A stretch of 60,692 bases of DNA from an uncultured SAR86 cluster bacterium (GCA_902514645.1 CABXRO010000005.1:1-60692), one strand, 5' to 3'; counted from the stretch's first letter, positions 43,428 through 52,933 are shown. Notes: generated from the letters alone by a model not told the origin. Translations and numbers: made by a program.

Positions 43428-44567
43428 TCATATAAATTTATTTAAGCTTGGACTCTTATCTATTTCAGAGAATATATCCTCTTTGATAGGCGCATCTAAA
43501 GACTGAACTAGTTTTATGGCTTTTTTAGAACAATCTTTATCTAAATTGAATAATCTTTTTTTCAAAAAAGGAAAATTAAGTTCTTTTATTAAAAAATCAA
43601 TTAATGAAAAAACAATTATCTGCCTTGAAATTACAGTCATGATAAGAGAAATTAATTCTTCTTTTGAAAAAATTTCTATAGATTTTGAAAATTTGTTTAA
43701 TAACTTTTTCACTGAAACTGAGTTTACAATCATATTTTGTGTAACTTCGAACAGTTTTTCTCTTGAATGGTTGTTCAATAGCTCAGAGATTTTTGAAGAG
43801 TCAATTAGTGAGCCATGCGTATAACTGCCATTCTTTATAACCCATTGGGATATTCCAATTTCACAATTTCTAACTATTACATTGTAAGTATTGGATAATC
43901 TTAATTTTTTCCAGAATCTAAAAAAATTCTTATCTTTCGTGATCTTATTTGAAAAACTTAGTGCATAAGAAGCGTAATGAAAGTTCTTACTTTTTAAATT
44001 GAATTTAAATTTAGTTTTTAATTTTTCTCTTTTAGTAGGTATTCGTGGTCTTTCCAACCCATAATGTGAAGTAGCCCCAACGAAGTCTAGTTTTGATTCT
44101 TGAATAAAATTTACAAAATCATTGCCCTTGGTCACAGGAAACCATGTTGAATCATTCATGAGGATTAAATTTTCTAGCATTGTAAGTTTTTCCCTTAAAA
44201 AGATGATCCCATCGCGCCATCCACCAAAGTCATAGCCATAGTTTTCTCTTTCGATTAAGAAGCTGCTTTTATTTTTTATTTTTTCTTGATCTTCTTTTTT
44301 AAGCTTTATGTTTGATACTACGATTGGAGAATATCCTCTATTTAGAAAATAATTGAGAGTTCTTAAATGAAACTCATTCAAACCATTTGTTGGGAAAATT
44401 ACATAGATTAATATTTTTGCCTTTAAAGAAATACTTCCTGAATAAATCTTTTTTTTATTAGAAAGAAAAAAATCATAAAAGTAAGTACTAAAAAGGTATC
44501 CAAAAATATTAAATGGAAGGAAAAAAAATTGTTTGAATATCCTTTTAATCTCTCTCAAAAACTTCAT
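43428..44567 (-). CDS. RgpF-like polysaccharide (rhamnan) synthesis protein
   Basis: A 379-aa protein resembling the rhamnan-synthesis F family of glycan-assembly proteins. Hallmarks are ERENYGYDFGGWRDGIIFL and ENLILMNDSTWFPVTKG, followed by FVGATSHYGLERPR. An N-terminal hydrophobic stretch (FFFLPFNIFGYLFSTYFYDFFL) may anchor it to the membrane. Members act in assembly of rhamnose-rich surface polysaccharides, probably as glycosyltransferases. It marks the start of the surface-polysaccharide region and has very AT-rich codon use. The 92 bases downstream hold nothing recognisable. Confidence 0.8.
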   Translation of the reverse strand: MKFLREIKRIFKQFFFLPFNIFGYLFSTYFYDFFLSNKKKIYSGSISLKAKILIYVIFPTNGLNEFHLRTLNYFLNRGYSPIVVSNIKLKKEDQEKIKNKSSFLIERENYGYDFGGWRDGIIFLREKLTMLENLILMNDSTWFPVTKGNDFVNFIQESKLDFVGATSHYGLERPRIPTKREKLKTKFKFNLKSKNFHYASYALSFSNKITKDKNFFRFWKKLRLSNTYNVIVRNCEIGISQWVIKNGSYTHGSLIDSSKISELLNNHSREKLFEVTQNMIVNSVSVKKLLNKFSKSIEIFSKEELISLIMTVISRQIIVFSLIDFLIKELNFPFLKKRLFNLDKDCSKKAIKLVQSLDAPIKEDIFSEIDKSPSLNKFI

Positions 44568-44583
44568 TGTTCAGATTAAAAAA

Positions 44584-45132
44584 TTAAAAACTCCTTTCAA
44601 CTTTTACCAAAATTATCAAATCTGGTTTATCTTGGCTTTCTGCCAGCAATGATGGTGCTTCATTAAGTTTATCATCTAAGTGTCCGATATAATGGACTTC
44701 AGAAAAAGTTCTGTTTAAAAAAGGTCTTATCCTATCAGTAAACGAATCTCCTATAACCCAGACTTTTTTATTTGAGGCTGGATTTGAGTTAACAACAATT
44801 TCTTGCTTGCCAAATGGGGTTGCATTTTCTCGGGGAAGAGAAACCCAACCAAAAACCAATGTAGCAATCAAAACGACAATAAGTGCAGGAAAAATTCTTC
44901 TTATTCGGCGTTGGAAGAAATTAATTAGGCTAAATTGTTTTCTATCTAAACTTTCAAAAATATGGCTGGTTATCAAAAAACCACTTATTACAAAAAAAAT
45001 ATCTACCCCGACAAAGCCTCCTTCAAATAAATTAGGAAAGGCATGAAATGCAATCACCGATAAAACAGCAAATGCACGTAGTCCGTCTATTTCAGAACGA
45101 TAATCTTGAGTTTGCATTGTTTCTGCTTTCAA
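44584..45132 (-). pseudogene. Deleted acyltransferase-3 / AlgX-type SGNH chimera
   Basis: A 182-aa ORF whose first about 100 residues are the start of an OafA/YrhL-type membrane O-acyltransferase (YRSEIDGLRAFAVLSVIAFH, GGFVGVDIFFVISGFLIT, RRIRRIFPALIVVL) but whose last about 75 residues are the C-terminal part of an AlgX/AlgJ-like SGNH domain (KKVWVIGDSFTDRIRPFL, PDLIILVKVERSF). Acyltransferase-3 proteins have about ten membrane helices and 350-650 residues; here only two or three helices remain. The simplest reading is an in-frame deletion that fused two formerly separate genes for polysaccharide O-acetylation. The product is probably non-functional, though the SGNH piece is uninterrupted. 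Confidence 0.7.
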
Positions 45133-45203
45133 ATCATCTAAAAAATAATTAAAAAATAAAATCTTTGAAGATAACTTATTATAAATAAATTAGAATAATT
45201 AAA

Positions 45204-46352
45204 ATGCAAATAAAAGATGAATTGAAAGAAGTTTTTAGAGTTGTTGCTTCTGAAATTCCTGATCCAAAAGATTGGATTCATTATCTCAAACCATCAATTG
45301 ATAAAAATTGGTATACAAACTTTGGTCCAGTTAATGAAGATTTTGAAGAACGTATTAAAAATAAATATTGTGAAAAAAATGAAGTTGCAATTACTGCTTC
45401 AAGCGCTACGTCTGCGTTGAGTGCTTGTTTAATTTCTGAAGGCATCTCTGGTGAAGTACTGTGTCCAGGTTTTACATTTCAAGCAACAGCTTCGTCAATA
45501 TTGGGAGCAAACTGTAATCCGATAATAATTGATGTAGACAAAAATTCTGGAGTCGTATCTCCTCAGATTTTAAAGGAAGGTTTTTTAAATTCTAAAGCCA
45601 AGGCTGCCATTTTACTTGCGCCTTATGGAATCTCTGTTGATTTCCATGAGCATGAAAAAATTTGTCATGAAATGGAGAAAATATTAATCATAGATAACGC
45701 TGCGGGTCTTGGAATAAAAAGGGAATCTAAGTTTTTCAGTGGGAGTTATGAAAATGTAATAGAAGTATTTTCTTTACATGCTACCAAACCCTTTGGAATC
45801 GGTGAGGGAGGATTGATAATTGCCCCTTCCTCAAAAGAATTTTCTATAAGGTCGGCAATGAATTTTGGATTACAGACGCACGCCAATACAGGAAGTACTT
45901 CTTCTCCTTTTTGGGGTATTAATGGGAAAATGTCTGAATTTCATGCTGCAATAGGTCTAGCGGTTCTTGAAACAATAGATAAGAGAATATTCCAAAGACA
46001 AGAAATGGCAAAAAAATGGATAGATAGTCTTATAAATATTGATCTTAATCTTAATATTTTTACTCATGAAATTGATAATTCTCCTTGGCAAATCTTTCCC
46101 ATAGTTCTTGAATCTGAAAAAATAGTAGAAAAAGTTTTAAAAATTGCCTTAAAAAATAAATATGAACTTAGGAGATATTATTATCCTAGCCTAGGAAATT
46201 GTCATGGAATGAAAAGCATTGGTATGTGTGAAAATTCAAATAATCTTTCAGCAAGGGTATTAACTTTGCCTGTAAGGTCATGGATAAAAAAAAATGATCA
46301 AGAAAATTTAATTACAAGCATCATGGATATTCTTAAAGAAGGATATGGTTAA
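45204..46352 (+). CDS. DegT/DnrJ/EryC1/StrS-type sugar aminotransferase
   Basis: A 382-aa PLP enzyme. The substrate/cofactor segments are SSATSALSACLISEGI, CPGFTFQATASSILGANCNPI, IIDNAAGLG (Asp for the pyridine nitrogen) and SLHATKPFGIGEGG, with the PLP lysine. These enzymes transaminate nucleotide-linked keto-sugars for surface glycans. A PglD/NeuD-like acetyltransferase lies 3 kb downstream on the other strand and could acetylate the amino sugar formed. Followed after 52 bases by the GT2 gene on the same strand. Confidence 0.87.
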   Translation: MQIKDELKEVFRVVASEIPDPKDWIHYLKPSIDKNWYTNFGPVNEDFEERIKNKYCEKNEVAITASSATSALSACLISEGISGEVLCPGFTFQATASSILGANCNPIIIDVDKNSGVVSPQILKEGFLNSKAKAAILLAPYGISVDFHEHEKICHEMEKILIIDNAAGLGIKRESKFFSGSYENVIEVFSLHATKPFGIGEGGLIIAPSSKEFSIRSAMNFGLQTHANTGSTSSPFWGINGKMSEFHAAIGLAVLETIDKRIFQRQEMAKKWIDSLINIDLNLNIFTHEIDNSPWQIFPIVLESEKIVEKVLKIALKNKYELRRYYYPSLGNCHGMKSIGMCENSNNLSARVLTLPVRSWIKKNDQENLITSIMDILKEGYG

Positions 46353-46404
46353 AATAGTGGTAGTCTCTTCAGTAGTTTTTAATTAAAAAATCTAATATTT
46401 CTAT

Positions 46405-47301
46405 ATGAACGAACCCCTGAGAAATAAAATCTTTTCTGATGAAGAAATAAAGATTTCAATATGTTGTATCACTTATAACCATGAAAAGTTTATTGAAAAA
46501 TGCATAGAAGGTTTTTTAGAGCAAGAATGTAATTTCAGAGTTGAAATTATAATTTATGATGATGCTTCAACTGATCAAACTTCAAAGATAGTTAAACAAT
46601 TTGCCGAAAAATATCCCTCCATAATTCAACCAATTTTTTCAGAAAAAAATCAATTCTCTCTCGGTGTAAATCCTTATTATGCTTATGTTTTTCCAAAGGC
46701 GAGAGGAAAATACATAGCAATCTGTGATGGTGACGATTTTTGGAGTGATAAAAGAAAATTGTCAATCCAGTATGAAGAACTAGATAGAGATCCTAATCTA
46801 GTTATAACTTACGGTAGAACAAGAGCAATCAAGGCTGATAAGGTAATAGAAAATTTTAAATCGGGAGCGGAGAAAAATTTAACTTCTGAAGATCTTATGT
46901 TGGGGGTGGGAATAAATACTCTAACAACTTGCTTTAGAAATGTTTTTAAAGATAAAAAGCCACCTAAATTTCTTCGAAATTCTCCGATCGGTGATATAAC
47001 TGTTTGGGGCATACTTGGATATTATGGATATGGAAAATTTTTACCTAACTTAAAAAAAACAAATTATAGAATACACGAAGATGGAATTCTGTCTTTGGTA
47101 AATAAAGAAAAAGCAAATTTAATGACAGCATTAGCTCAACTTAGTCTAGCTGCCTATCATTATGAAAATGGTAAAATTAACGAATCACAGAAATGTATTG
47201 TTCGCGTTCCAAAGTATTTAAACGTAATTAAAAAAATATACCTATTTAATCTAGGTTATTTGAGGCCTTTTAGAAGTATTATTAGACTTTTCCAAAAATA
47301 G
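46405..47301 (+). CDS. Family 2 glycosyltransferase
   Basis: A 298-aa GT-A fold enzyme. The nucleotide-binding start is ISICCITYNHEKFIEKCIEGFL, IIYDDASTDQTSKIV is the first acidic motif, and YIAICDGDDFWSDKRKL holds the DxD-like metal site. RIHEDGILS is the usual C-terminal contact. The tail ends in basic residues (KKIYLFNLGYLRPFRSIIRLFQK), which may bind the membrane. Transfers a sugar to a glycan or lipid carrier; donor and acceptor unknown. Confidence 0.88.
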   Translation: MNEPLRNKIFSDEEIKISICCITYNHEKFIEKCIEGFLEQECNFRVEIIIYDDASTDQTSKIVKQFAEKYPSIIQPIFSEKNQFSLGVNPYYAYVFPKARGKYIAICDGDDFWSDKRKLSIQYEELDRDPNLVITYGRTRAIKADKVIENFKSGAEKNLTSEDLMLGVGINTLTTCFRNVFKDKKPPKFLRNSPIGDITVWGILGYYGYGKFLPNLKKTNYRIHEDGILSLVNKEKANLMTALAQLSLAAYHYENGKINESQKCIVRVPKYLNVIKKIYLFNLGYLRPFRSIIRLFQK

Positions 47302-47376
47302 CTTCAGGTTCATATCTTTTCAGTTTAATATTTAAAAAACTATATCTTCTTATTGAAGTCATAAAAAATATTTAAT

Positions 47377-48486
47377 TTAATCGCAATATAAAATCGTTTC
47401 TCCACCGAAGCCGGTAGTACAATCTAAGTAAAACTTATAGTCATCTCTTATTCGATTTATCAGTTCAGGAATGACTATAAAATCATCCTTTAAATGATAA
47501 ATACTTATAGCAAGCTTAGGCTTAAATTTTCTTATTGTCTTTTCTGCTCCTTTTAAAGCATCTCTCTCAGCTCCTTCTATATCCATCTTTATGAAATCTA
47601 TTATAGAAATACCTTTTTTCTCAACAAAAGTATCAATTTTGATGGAAGATACTTTGAACTTAGTCTCATAATCTACAATTTTTGCGCCTGGACTAGGATC
47701 GGTCGTGTAAAAAAATCTATCATCTTGATCTGTAACTGCTTTGTGAACCTTTTCTATGTTTTTTACTTCTGGATTAATTAACATTTGTTGATCTAAGGCA
47801 TCAAAAGAATCTTGCAATATATCAAAAGCAAATAACTTTCCTCCGCTTTTGGAGCTGGATAAAGATGCTAAGTACATTGTAGTATCGCCCCAGCCAACTC
47901 CACAGTCTATAACGTTATCGCCGGATTTTACTGAAATAGATGTGCCTTTATTGTTATAAGCATAACATCTATTAGACTCAATCATATTCAGGATCTCAGG
48001 AGCAGTATATATTTTAAAATTTGTCTCATTAGGACTGATTTTTTTTAAAATCCACTTAAATACTTTCAAAGATTCTGTTGATGTTGTCAGTCTTTCAGAT
48101 GCGCTTTCATAATTGTTAATAAAATCACTTGTGAAAGAAGAAAGTTCAACTTTACTCTCTCCAAAATATCTAGAAATAAGAATCTCACAATATAAATTTT
48201 TTGAATAGTCATCTGATAATAAGTTATAAGTAGGTAAAAATTTCTTAAATTTATTTTCCAGGAAAGAAAGAGAAGATTTATTTTTTCTCAAATGAAAACT
48301 TAAAAAATTAGTAATTTTTTTTAGGATTGGGTTTCGATTTGCCTTGTTGAAAAGAATATCTTCTGAATTGTCTACTACATGTCTTGAATCTCGACCCCAA
48401 CTAAAATAGTCGGTATCAACTTCTCCATAATTTTTAGTTTTATTGACAATTTTTTTTAAGTGAGTTGCAAAGGCTTTGTCATTCAT
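47377..48486 (-). CDS. FkbM-family methyltransferase
   Basis: A 369-aa SAM-dependent methyltransferase. The SAM motif is NVIDCGVGWGDTTMYLASL, preceded by a long N-terminal helical extension (about 170 residues), and the FkbM C-terminal signature reads IDFIKMDIEGAERDALKGAEKTIRKFKPKLAISIYH. FkbM enzymes O-methylate sugars or polyketides; beside glycosyltransferases a sugar role is likely. The first 140 residues lack a recognisable domain. Confidence 0.85.
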   Translation of the reverse strand: MNDKAFATHLKKIVNKTKNYGEVDTDYFSWGRDSRHVVDNSEDILFNKANRNPILKKITNFLSFHLRKNKSSLSFLENKFKKFLPTYNLLSDDYSKNLYCEILISRYFGESKVELSSFTSDFINNYESASERLTTSTESLKVFKWILKKISPNETNFKIYTAPEILNMIESNRCYAYNNKGTSISVKSGDNVIDCGVGWGDTTMYLASLSSSKSGGKLFAFDILQDSFDALDQQMLINPEVKNIEKVHKAVTDQDDRFFYTTDPSPGAKIVDYETKFKVSSIKIDTFVEKKGISIIDFIKMDIEGAERDALKGAEKTIRKFKPKLAISIYHLKDDFIVIPELINRIRDDYKFYLDCTTGFGGETILYCD

Positions 48487-48578
48487 AAACTAATTGTAAT
48501 TTATTTTTATTAAGCTAAGGATAGCTAATTCATAAAATCCTTTTCAAGAAATTAGCAAGATATTTTAAGAAACTTTGA

Positions 48579-49238
48579 TTATAAGTATTTCTGGCCTAAC
48601 GTGTGATCTCTAACAAATTTTGCGGGTGTACCGAAATAAACTGAGTTAGATTTTGTATTTTTATTAACCATGCTGCCTGCACCAATAATACAGTTGTCTT
48701 CAATTGAAATGTTCTGAAGGATAGAGGCACTAATTCCAATCGCTGAAAATTCTCCAACCTTAACGTTTCCAGCCGTGACAGCATTTGGAGCCAAGCTTGA
48801 AAAATCTAATAGTTTATTATCGTGATCAACAGAACAATTTGTGTTTAAAATGCAATGATTTCCAATCTTTGATGAAGTGTTTATTGTTGCTCCTGCCATT
48901 ACTACATTTCCTTCTCCTAGTGATACATCGAAAGCAATTGATGACATAGGATGAATGCAGTTTATAAATTTAAACTCTTTGCGAAGCTTTTTTATTTTTT
49001 TTGCTAGAAGACTCCTAGAGTAATTATCCCCAATTGCAATAATTCCGCCAAAAATATCATGCTTTGACATTAAAACATTTAGGTCATCTTCATTACCAAG
49101 GACCTCATAACCTAAAATCTTTTTTCCTTTTTTTAAAGAATTATCTAAAAACCCTAAAATTTCGAATTTGTTTTCTTTTTTGATAATATCAATTACAACT
49201 TTGGCATGACCACCAGCACCTATAATTAAAATTTTCAT
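48579..49238 (-). CDS. PglD/NeuD-type sugar O/N-acetyltransferase
   Basis: A 219-aa protein of the left-handed beta-helix acetyltransferases. The N-terminal Rossmann-like domain is ILIIGAGGHAKVVIDII, followed by hexapeptide repeats (GNVVMAGATINTSSKIGNHCILN, VKVGEFSAIGISASILQNISIEDNCIIGAGSMV), with the catalytic His in NCSVDHDNKL and FGTPAKFVR at the end. These acetylate UDP-amino-sugars (PglD) or sialic acid (NeuD). It pairs logically with the DegT aminotransferase. The 92 bases between it and the FkbM gene show nothing recognisable. Confidence 0.85.
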   Translation of the reverse strand: MKILIIGAGGHAKVVIDIIKKENKFEILGFLDNSLKKGKKILGYEVLGNEDDLNVLMSKHDIFGGIIAIGDNYSRSLLAKKIKKLRKEFKFINCIHPMSSIAFDVSLGEGNVVMAGATINTSSKIGNHCILNTNCSVDHDNKLLDFSSLAPNAVTAGNVKVGEFSAIGISASILQNISIEDNCIIGAGSMVNKNTKSNSVYFGTPAKFVRDHTLGQKYL

Positions 49239-49268
49239 GTTAATTTTTTTTGATAATAATTAATTATT

Positions 49269-50033
49269 TTAAATTGAAATTTTTTTTGCAAGAGCATAAA
49301 AATCTCTTTCTGTAGAACCGATATCAATTATTTCGAAATTAGTATAAGCAAGTATTTCCTTCAATAATTTATTACTATACACGTGATGATGTAAACATCT
49401 ATTTTGAAAGTTAAGTAGACTTCTTTTTCTAAACTCTTCGAATGTTCTTACTCCAGGGTCAAGATCTATATCATGACAATCTAATATTTCCTGTAAATTA
49501 GATAAATCTGACTCGTCAAAATTATTTGTATAAGCGTTAAGGATAGTTTCAAACTTTGTATCTAATCTTTTATGATCAAAATTTGACTCTTTGCATGGAA
49601 CCACCAAAATTATTTTTCCATGATCCTTAAGAACTCTTCTCCACTCTAAAATAGCTTTTAGGGGATTAGCAGAATGTTCTAAGCAGTTTGATGATACGAG
49701 AAATTCATAATGGCCATCGCTTATTTTACTAAGATCGGTTGCTTCTGAAATATATTGATATCCTGGTGGCTTCTTTTTGTAAAAATTATAATTTTCTCCC
49801 TCCGAGATAGAGCCCTGCCAAATGGTATTATTGCTAAAATTCACTCCATCCAGCTTTTTTATAAATCTATAAACCGGAATTTCCTTGTGAAAAATTTTAC
49901 TGGGACCCCCTACTTCTATTCCACTTTTATTTTGTATAGCTTGTTTATACAGATCAAAGTTAGCGATATTTTTTATTAAAATATCTCTGTAAATTCTTAA
50001 CTCTTCGCGAAAATTTTTTATTAAGCTTTTCAT
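49269..50033 (-). CDS. Class I SAM methyltransferase of the polysaccharide region
   Basis: A 254-aa protein with QNKSGIEVGGPSKIF as the SAM-binding strand and turn, and FLVSSNCLEHSANPLKAILEWRRVLKDHGKIILVVP as the methyltransferase-11 motif with post-motif helix. KESNFDHKRLDTKFE follows. Its position beside the PglD-like gene and the kinase fusion suggests a glycan or glycolipid head-group target. Substrate unknown. Confidence 0.78.
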   Translation of the reverse strand: MKSLIKNFREELRIYRDILIKNIANFDLYKQAIQNKSGIEVGGPSKIFHKEIPVYRFIKKLDGVNFSNNTIWQGSISEGENYNFYKKKPPGYQYISEATDLSKISDGHYEFLVSSNCLEHSANPLKAILEWRRVLKDHGKIILVVPCKESNFDHKRLDTKFETILNAYTNNFDESDLSNLQEILDCHDIDLDPGVRTFEEFRKRSLLNFQNRCLHHHVYSNKLLKEILAYTNFEIIDIGSTERDFYALAKKISI

Positions 50034-50099
50034 CGGAAATCTTGATTCGTCTATTTTAACAGTCTTTCTATAAAATTTTGCCTATCCTGGAAAGACCAA

Positions 50100-52220
50100 T
50101 CAATGGGGAAAACCTGCTGATACTTTACTTGTTTCTTTAAAGTTAAATTCCTGATAACCGGTTTTTAGTTTTTCTATATAAACAACTTCGCCGGTTATAT
50201 TTATAACCGGTGAGTTTTTTGTATCTATGATCTTTCCTCTTATATCAAAAATTTTTTGACTTGGATTGCTTTTAAAATGAGCATTTTTTTCACTAGACCA
50301 AATAGCCTCAATAATTGTTTCTTCTTTCTCAATGACAAAACAAAATAGGTTTTTCTTTCGTAACAATTTTTTAGTTTTACCGCCTGTAAGTAATGCGACT
50401 AAGAACTTAAAGCAATAGTAAGCATCTCGTTTAATTATTTTTCCATTAAGATTATTAATAAGGCCATAGCCTGGTGCAATCAATTGGTGCCAATAACACT
50501 TTTTTACTTTTCCAGAGGCTAACATTAAGAGAAAATAACGAACTAGGTAACTTGACTGAAGAGATTCCTCTATTAAGAAGTTTTTTGCAGGAGCCCAAGG
50601 TGCCATATTGGCTAAGGGCCAATTAACTTCAGTAATGTATATGTTATTTGATGTTTTAACACTTGCATCAGCCAAAGCAGCATATGTCCTAATTTTTGCT
50701 AAAGTGTCGAATCCAAACTGTAAGTTTTCTGGATTTCCTCTTCGGTCAACATAAAGCTGGGTTGCAACCCCATCATAAAATATAGACTTGAAATGAAAGA
50801 CTGACCTAGCAAAGAAAGGAACATCGAAATCAATAATATTGCTCCCCAGCAGCTTTATTTTTGTAAATTTATTTTTTTTTAGATCATATGCAACTTTAAA
50901 AAATGAAAAGTATTCATCGACGGATAAAAATGCCCATTTTTTTCGGTTTATTGAATTTCCTATTTGGAATTCGCTAACAAAACCTTCAAGCCTACTAAAA
51001 ATAAAGTCTAATCTTTGTTTCAATAAATCTAAATTACAAATATGCTCCCTGTCTTGTAACAGGCAAACTAAAACATTTTTATTATGAAGTTGTTCGATGA
51101 AATTGAAATATTTTTCAATATTACTGAAATCGGATAAAGGTATTCTGACTAAAATATTATCGATAGATAGTTCTTCTATCATTTCGATAAGTTCATCATT
51201 GTTTATTAATTTTTGCGATTCAATTGGCTTATCGATGTTGACGCACAAACCAAAGCTATCAATTTTGTTCCCATATGCCTTGCTATTTTTTAAATAAAAA
51301 ATAGGAATCATCAATAATGCATAAAAAGTGGCTAATAAGATTTTTATATTTGAGTACCATGTTAAAAGATAAATTTTTATTTTAAGACGCCTATTATTTA
51401 TTGCATGTGGCTGATTAGAGTGGTGATCCCAAGCGTAAATTGAATATGGGATTCTTTTTTTACCTTGGAAAAGATTTTTTAAAAAACTTTTAAGCTTTAA
51501 CCTTTGTTCGTCACGGTTTGCAGACTTTATGAGATATTTGTAGGAATTTGAAAAAGGAATAGAGGTTTTATTTGCATACTCATCGGCAAGAATTTTAAAA
51601 ATTTCTGAATTCTTACTTATTCGAGCTAGATTTTTTACACCTGTTTTTGGCTTAACGATACCTTTATAAAATCTGTTTAGGTCTACTAGGTAGAAATCAT
51701 ATCCTTTTTTCGTTCTCTTAATACATACATTCCCTACCACATAATCAAGATGCATTAGATTTTTTTTATGCATCATATATGTGAAGTCAATAAAACTTTT
51801 AAGAATACTTTTATAGTCTGTTACTTTTTTTTCTGTTGCAAAATCAAGAGTGAAGTCATATTCAATTTTACGAGATATGTAATAACTCTGAAGAAGTCTA
51901 AATTTATCGAACACTTCAATATAACCGAGCGGCTCTGGGGTTTTGATCCCATTTTTATTCAAAAGGAATGAATACTCATACGATCGTCTTGCTTTACTTT
52001 TTCTAAAGAACTTGTAAATGACTCCTTGTATAAAGTTTGGAGTCTTGAACGATTTCGTAACTGTTTCTATTTCGCCGAGGCGTAAAACTTTTACGACGTT
52101 TCTGTCATTTTTTAGAATATTTTGATCTCGGTCAAATTCCTTTTCAAAAACTTCAAGAGAAAAACCATTTGGGAAGATATCTCTGGCATAGTGAGCGTTT
52201 TTGGACTTTTCTGTTTTCAA
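50100..52220 (-). CDS. WaaP/InaA-like kinase fused to glycoside-hydrolase-like domain
   Basis: A 706-aa single ORF with three parts. Residues about 40-250 resemble lipopolysaccharide kinases: invariant-lysine region VVKVLRLGEIETVTKSFKTP, catalytic loop MHLDYVVGNVCIK (His157, Asp159, Asn164) and the metal-binding VDLNRF (Asp180). Residues about 293-311 form one hydrophobic segment (ILLATFYALLMIPIFYL). Residues about 320-610 look like a TIM-barrel glycosidase, with FQIGNSINRKKWAF where an acid/base motif would be and IYITEVNWPL (Glu531) as likely nucleophile; a short beta domain ends the protein. The kinase would act on LPS core or another cell-surface sugar. The joint architecture is unusual; activity of the second domain is uncertain because the expected NE pair reads NS. 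Confidence 0.7.
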   Translation of the reverse strand: MKTEKSKNAHYARDIFPNGFSLEVFEKEFDRDQNILKNDRNVVKVLRLGEIETVTKSFKTPNFIQGVIYKFFRKSKARRSYEYSFLLNKNGIKTPEPLGYIEVFDKFRLLQSYYISRKIEYDFTLDFATEKKVTDYKSILKSFIDFTYMMHKKNLMHLDYVVGNVCIKRTKKGYDFYLVDLNRFYKGIVKPKTGVKNLARISKNSEIFKILADEYANKTSIPFSNSYKYLIKSANRDEQRLKLKSFLKNLFQGKKRIPYSIYAWDHHSNQPHAINNRRLKIKIYLLTWYSNIKILLATFYALLMIPIFYLKNSKAYGNKIDSFGLCVNIDKPIESQKLINNDELIEMIEELSIDNILVRIPLSDFSNIEKYFNFIEQLHNKNVLVCLLQDREHICNLDLLKQRLDFIFSRLEGFVSEFQIGNSINRKKWAFLSVDEYFSFFKVAYDLKKNKFTKIKLLGSNIIDFDVPFFARSVFHFKSIFYDGVATQLYVDRRGNPENLQFGFDTLAKIRTYAALADASVKTSNNIYITEVNWPLANMAPWAPAKNFLIEESLQSSYLVRYFLLMLASGKVKKCYWHQLIAPGYGLINNLNGKIIKRDAYYCFKFLVALLTGGKTKKLLRKKNLFCFVIEKEETIIEAIWSSEKNAHFKSNPSQKIFDIRGKIIDTKNSPVINITGEVVYIEKLKTGYQEFNFKETSKVSAGFPH

Positions 52221-52321
52221 TTGCAGTTACATCCTTAGTTAAAATGACAGTGAAATATTTTTGGATTAATAAAATTTTAGTTTAGAACCCTTTGAATCTC
52301 AATATCTCATTGAGAAAAATA

Positions 52322-52933
52322 CTAGTTTGAAGGGTATTTACATATTCTCTCAGTTCGAGTTTCTGTCCCATCAATAAAAGTAAAAATCATTTCTTCTCCA
52401 TCCATCTTACGGGAGACCGTATCAAATAAATTAAATAATCTAAAAATCATTACTTCATCTTCAACGTGAATTGCTGAACTAAAGTTATTACAAACTACAC
52501 CTACATCTCTAGCTCCGTTTTTTAATGTCCCATCAAGACGAAAATCATGGATGACATGCTCGACTGTAATTACGACACGATTTCCGCATTGCTCTATTCT
52601 TTCTAGATGACCATTACGTCCAGATACTTTTTGCCAAAGACCCCTTATATCGACTACTCCCTTTGCGAGTGGTTCAGTGCATTCGGATAAAATAGGCATT
52701 GGTATCTCTGTAAAACCGCATCCAGGGGTGTATGCCTTAGGAATTTCATCGGCTAACTTTCCAGTACCATCAAGCTTTGGAAGTTTACAGTAGTCAATTG
52801 TTTTACCATCATTGAGAAAAATTGAAGGATCGGTTGTATCTAAGGGTCTTGGAATGATAAAAGCATAAATCAGCAGATAAATGACTAAAAAAAATAATAA
52901 ACCCAAAAAAAATAAAAATGTTCTAAATATCAT
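52322..52933 (-). CDS. Membrane-anchored protein of unknown function
   Basis: A 203-aa protein with one N-terminal membrane helix (FRTFLFFLGLLFFLVIYLLIYAFII), predicted to leave the rest outside the cytoplasm. The soluble part contains several cysteines (YCKL, GCGF, SECTEP, EQCG, VVCNNF, RICKYP) that could form disulfides, and the segment VVDIRGLWQKVSGRNGHLERIEQCGNRVVIT, reminiscent of small beta-barrel lipocalin-like domains. I do not recognise the family. It sits 36 bases after the GST-like gene on the same strand. Confidence 0.6.
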   Translation of the reverse strand: MIFRTFLFFLGLLFFLVIYLLIYAFIIPRPLDTTDPSIFLNDGKTIDYCKLPKLDGTGKLADEIPKAYTPGCGFTEIPMPILSECTEPLAKGVVDIRGLWQKVSGRNGHLERIEQCGNRVVITVEHVIHDFRLDGTLKNGARDVGVVCNNFSSAIHVEDEVMIFRLFNLFDTVSRKMDGEEMIFTFIDGTETRTERICKYPSN

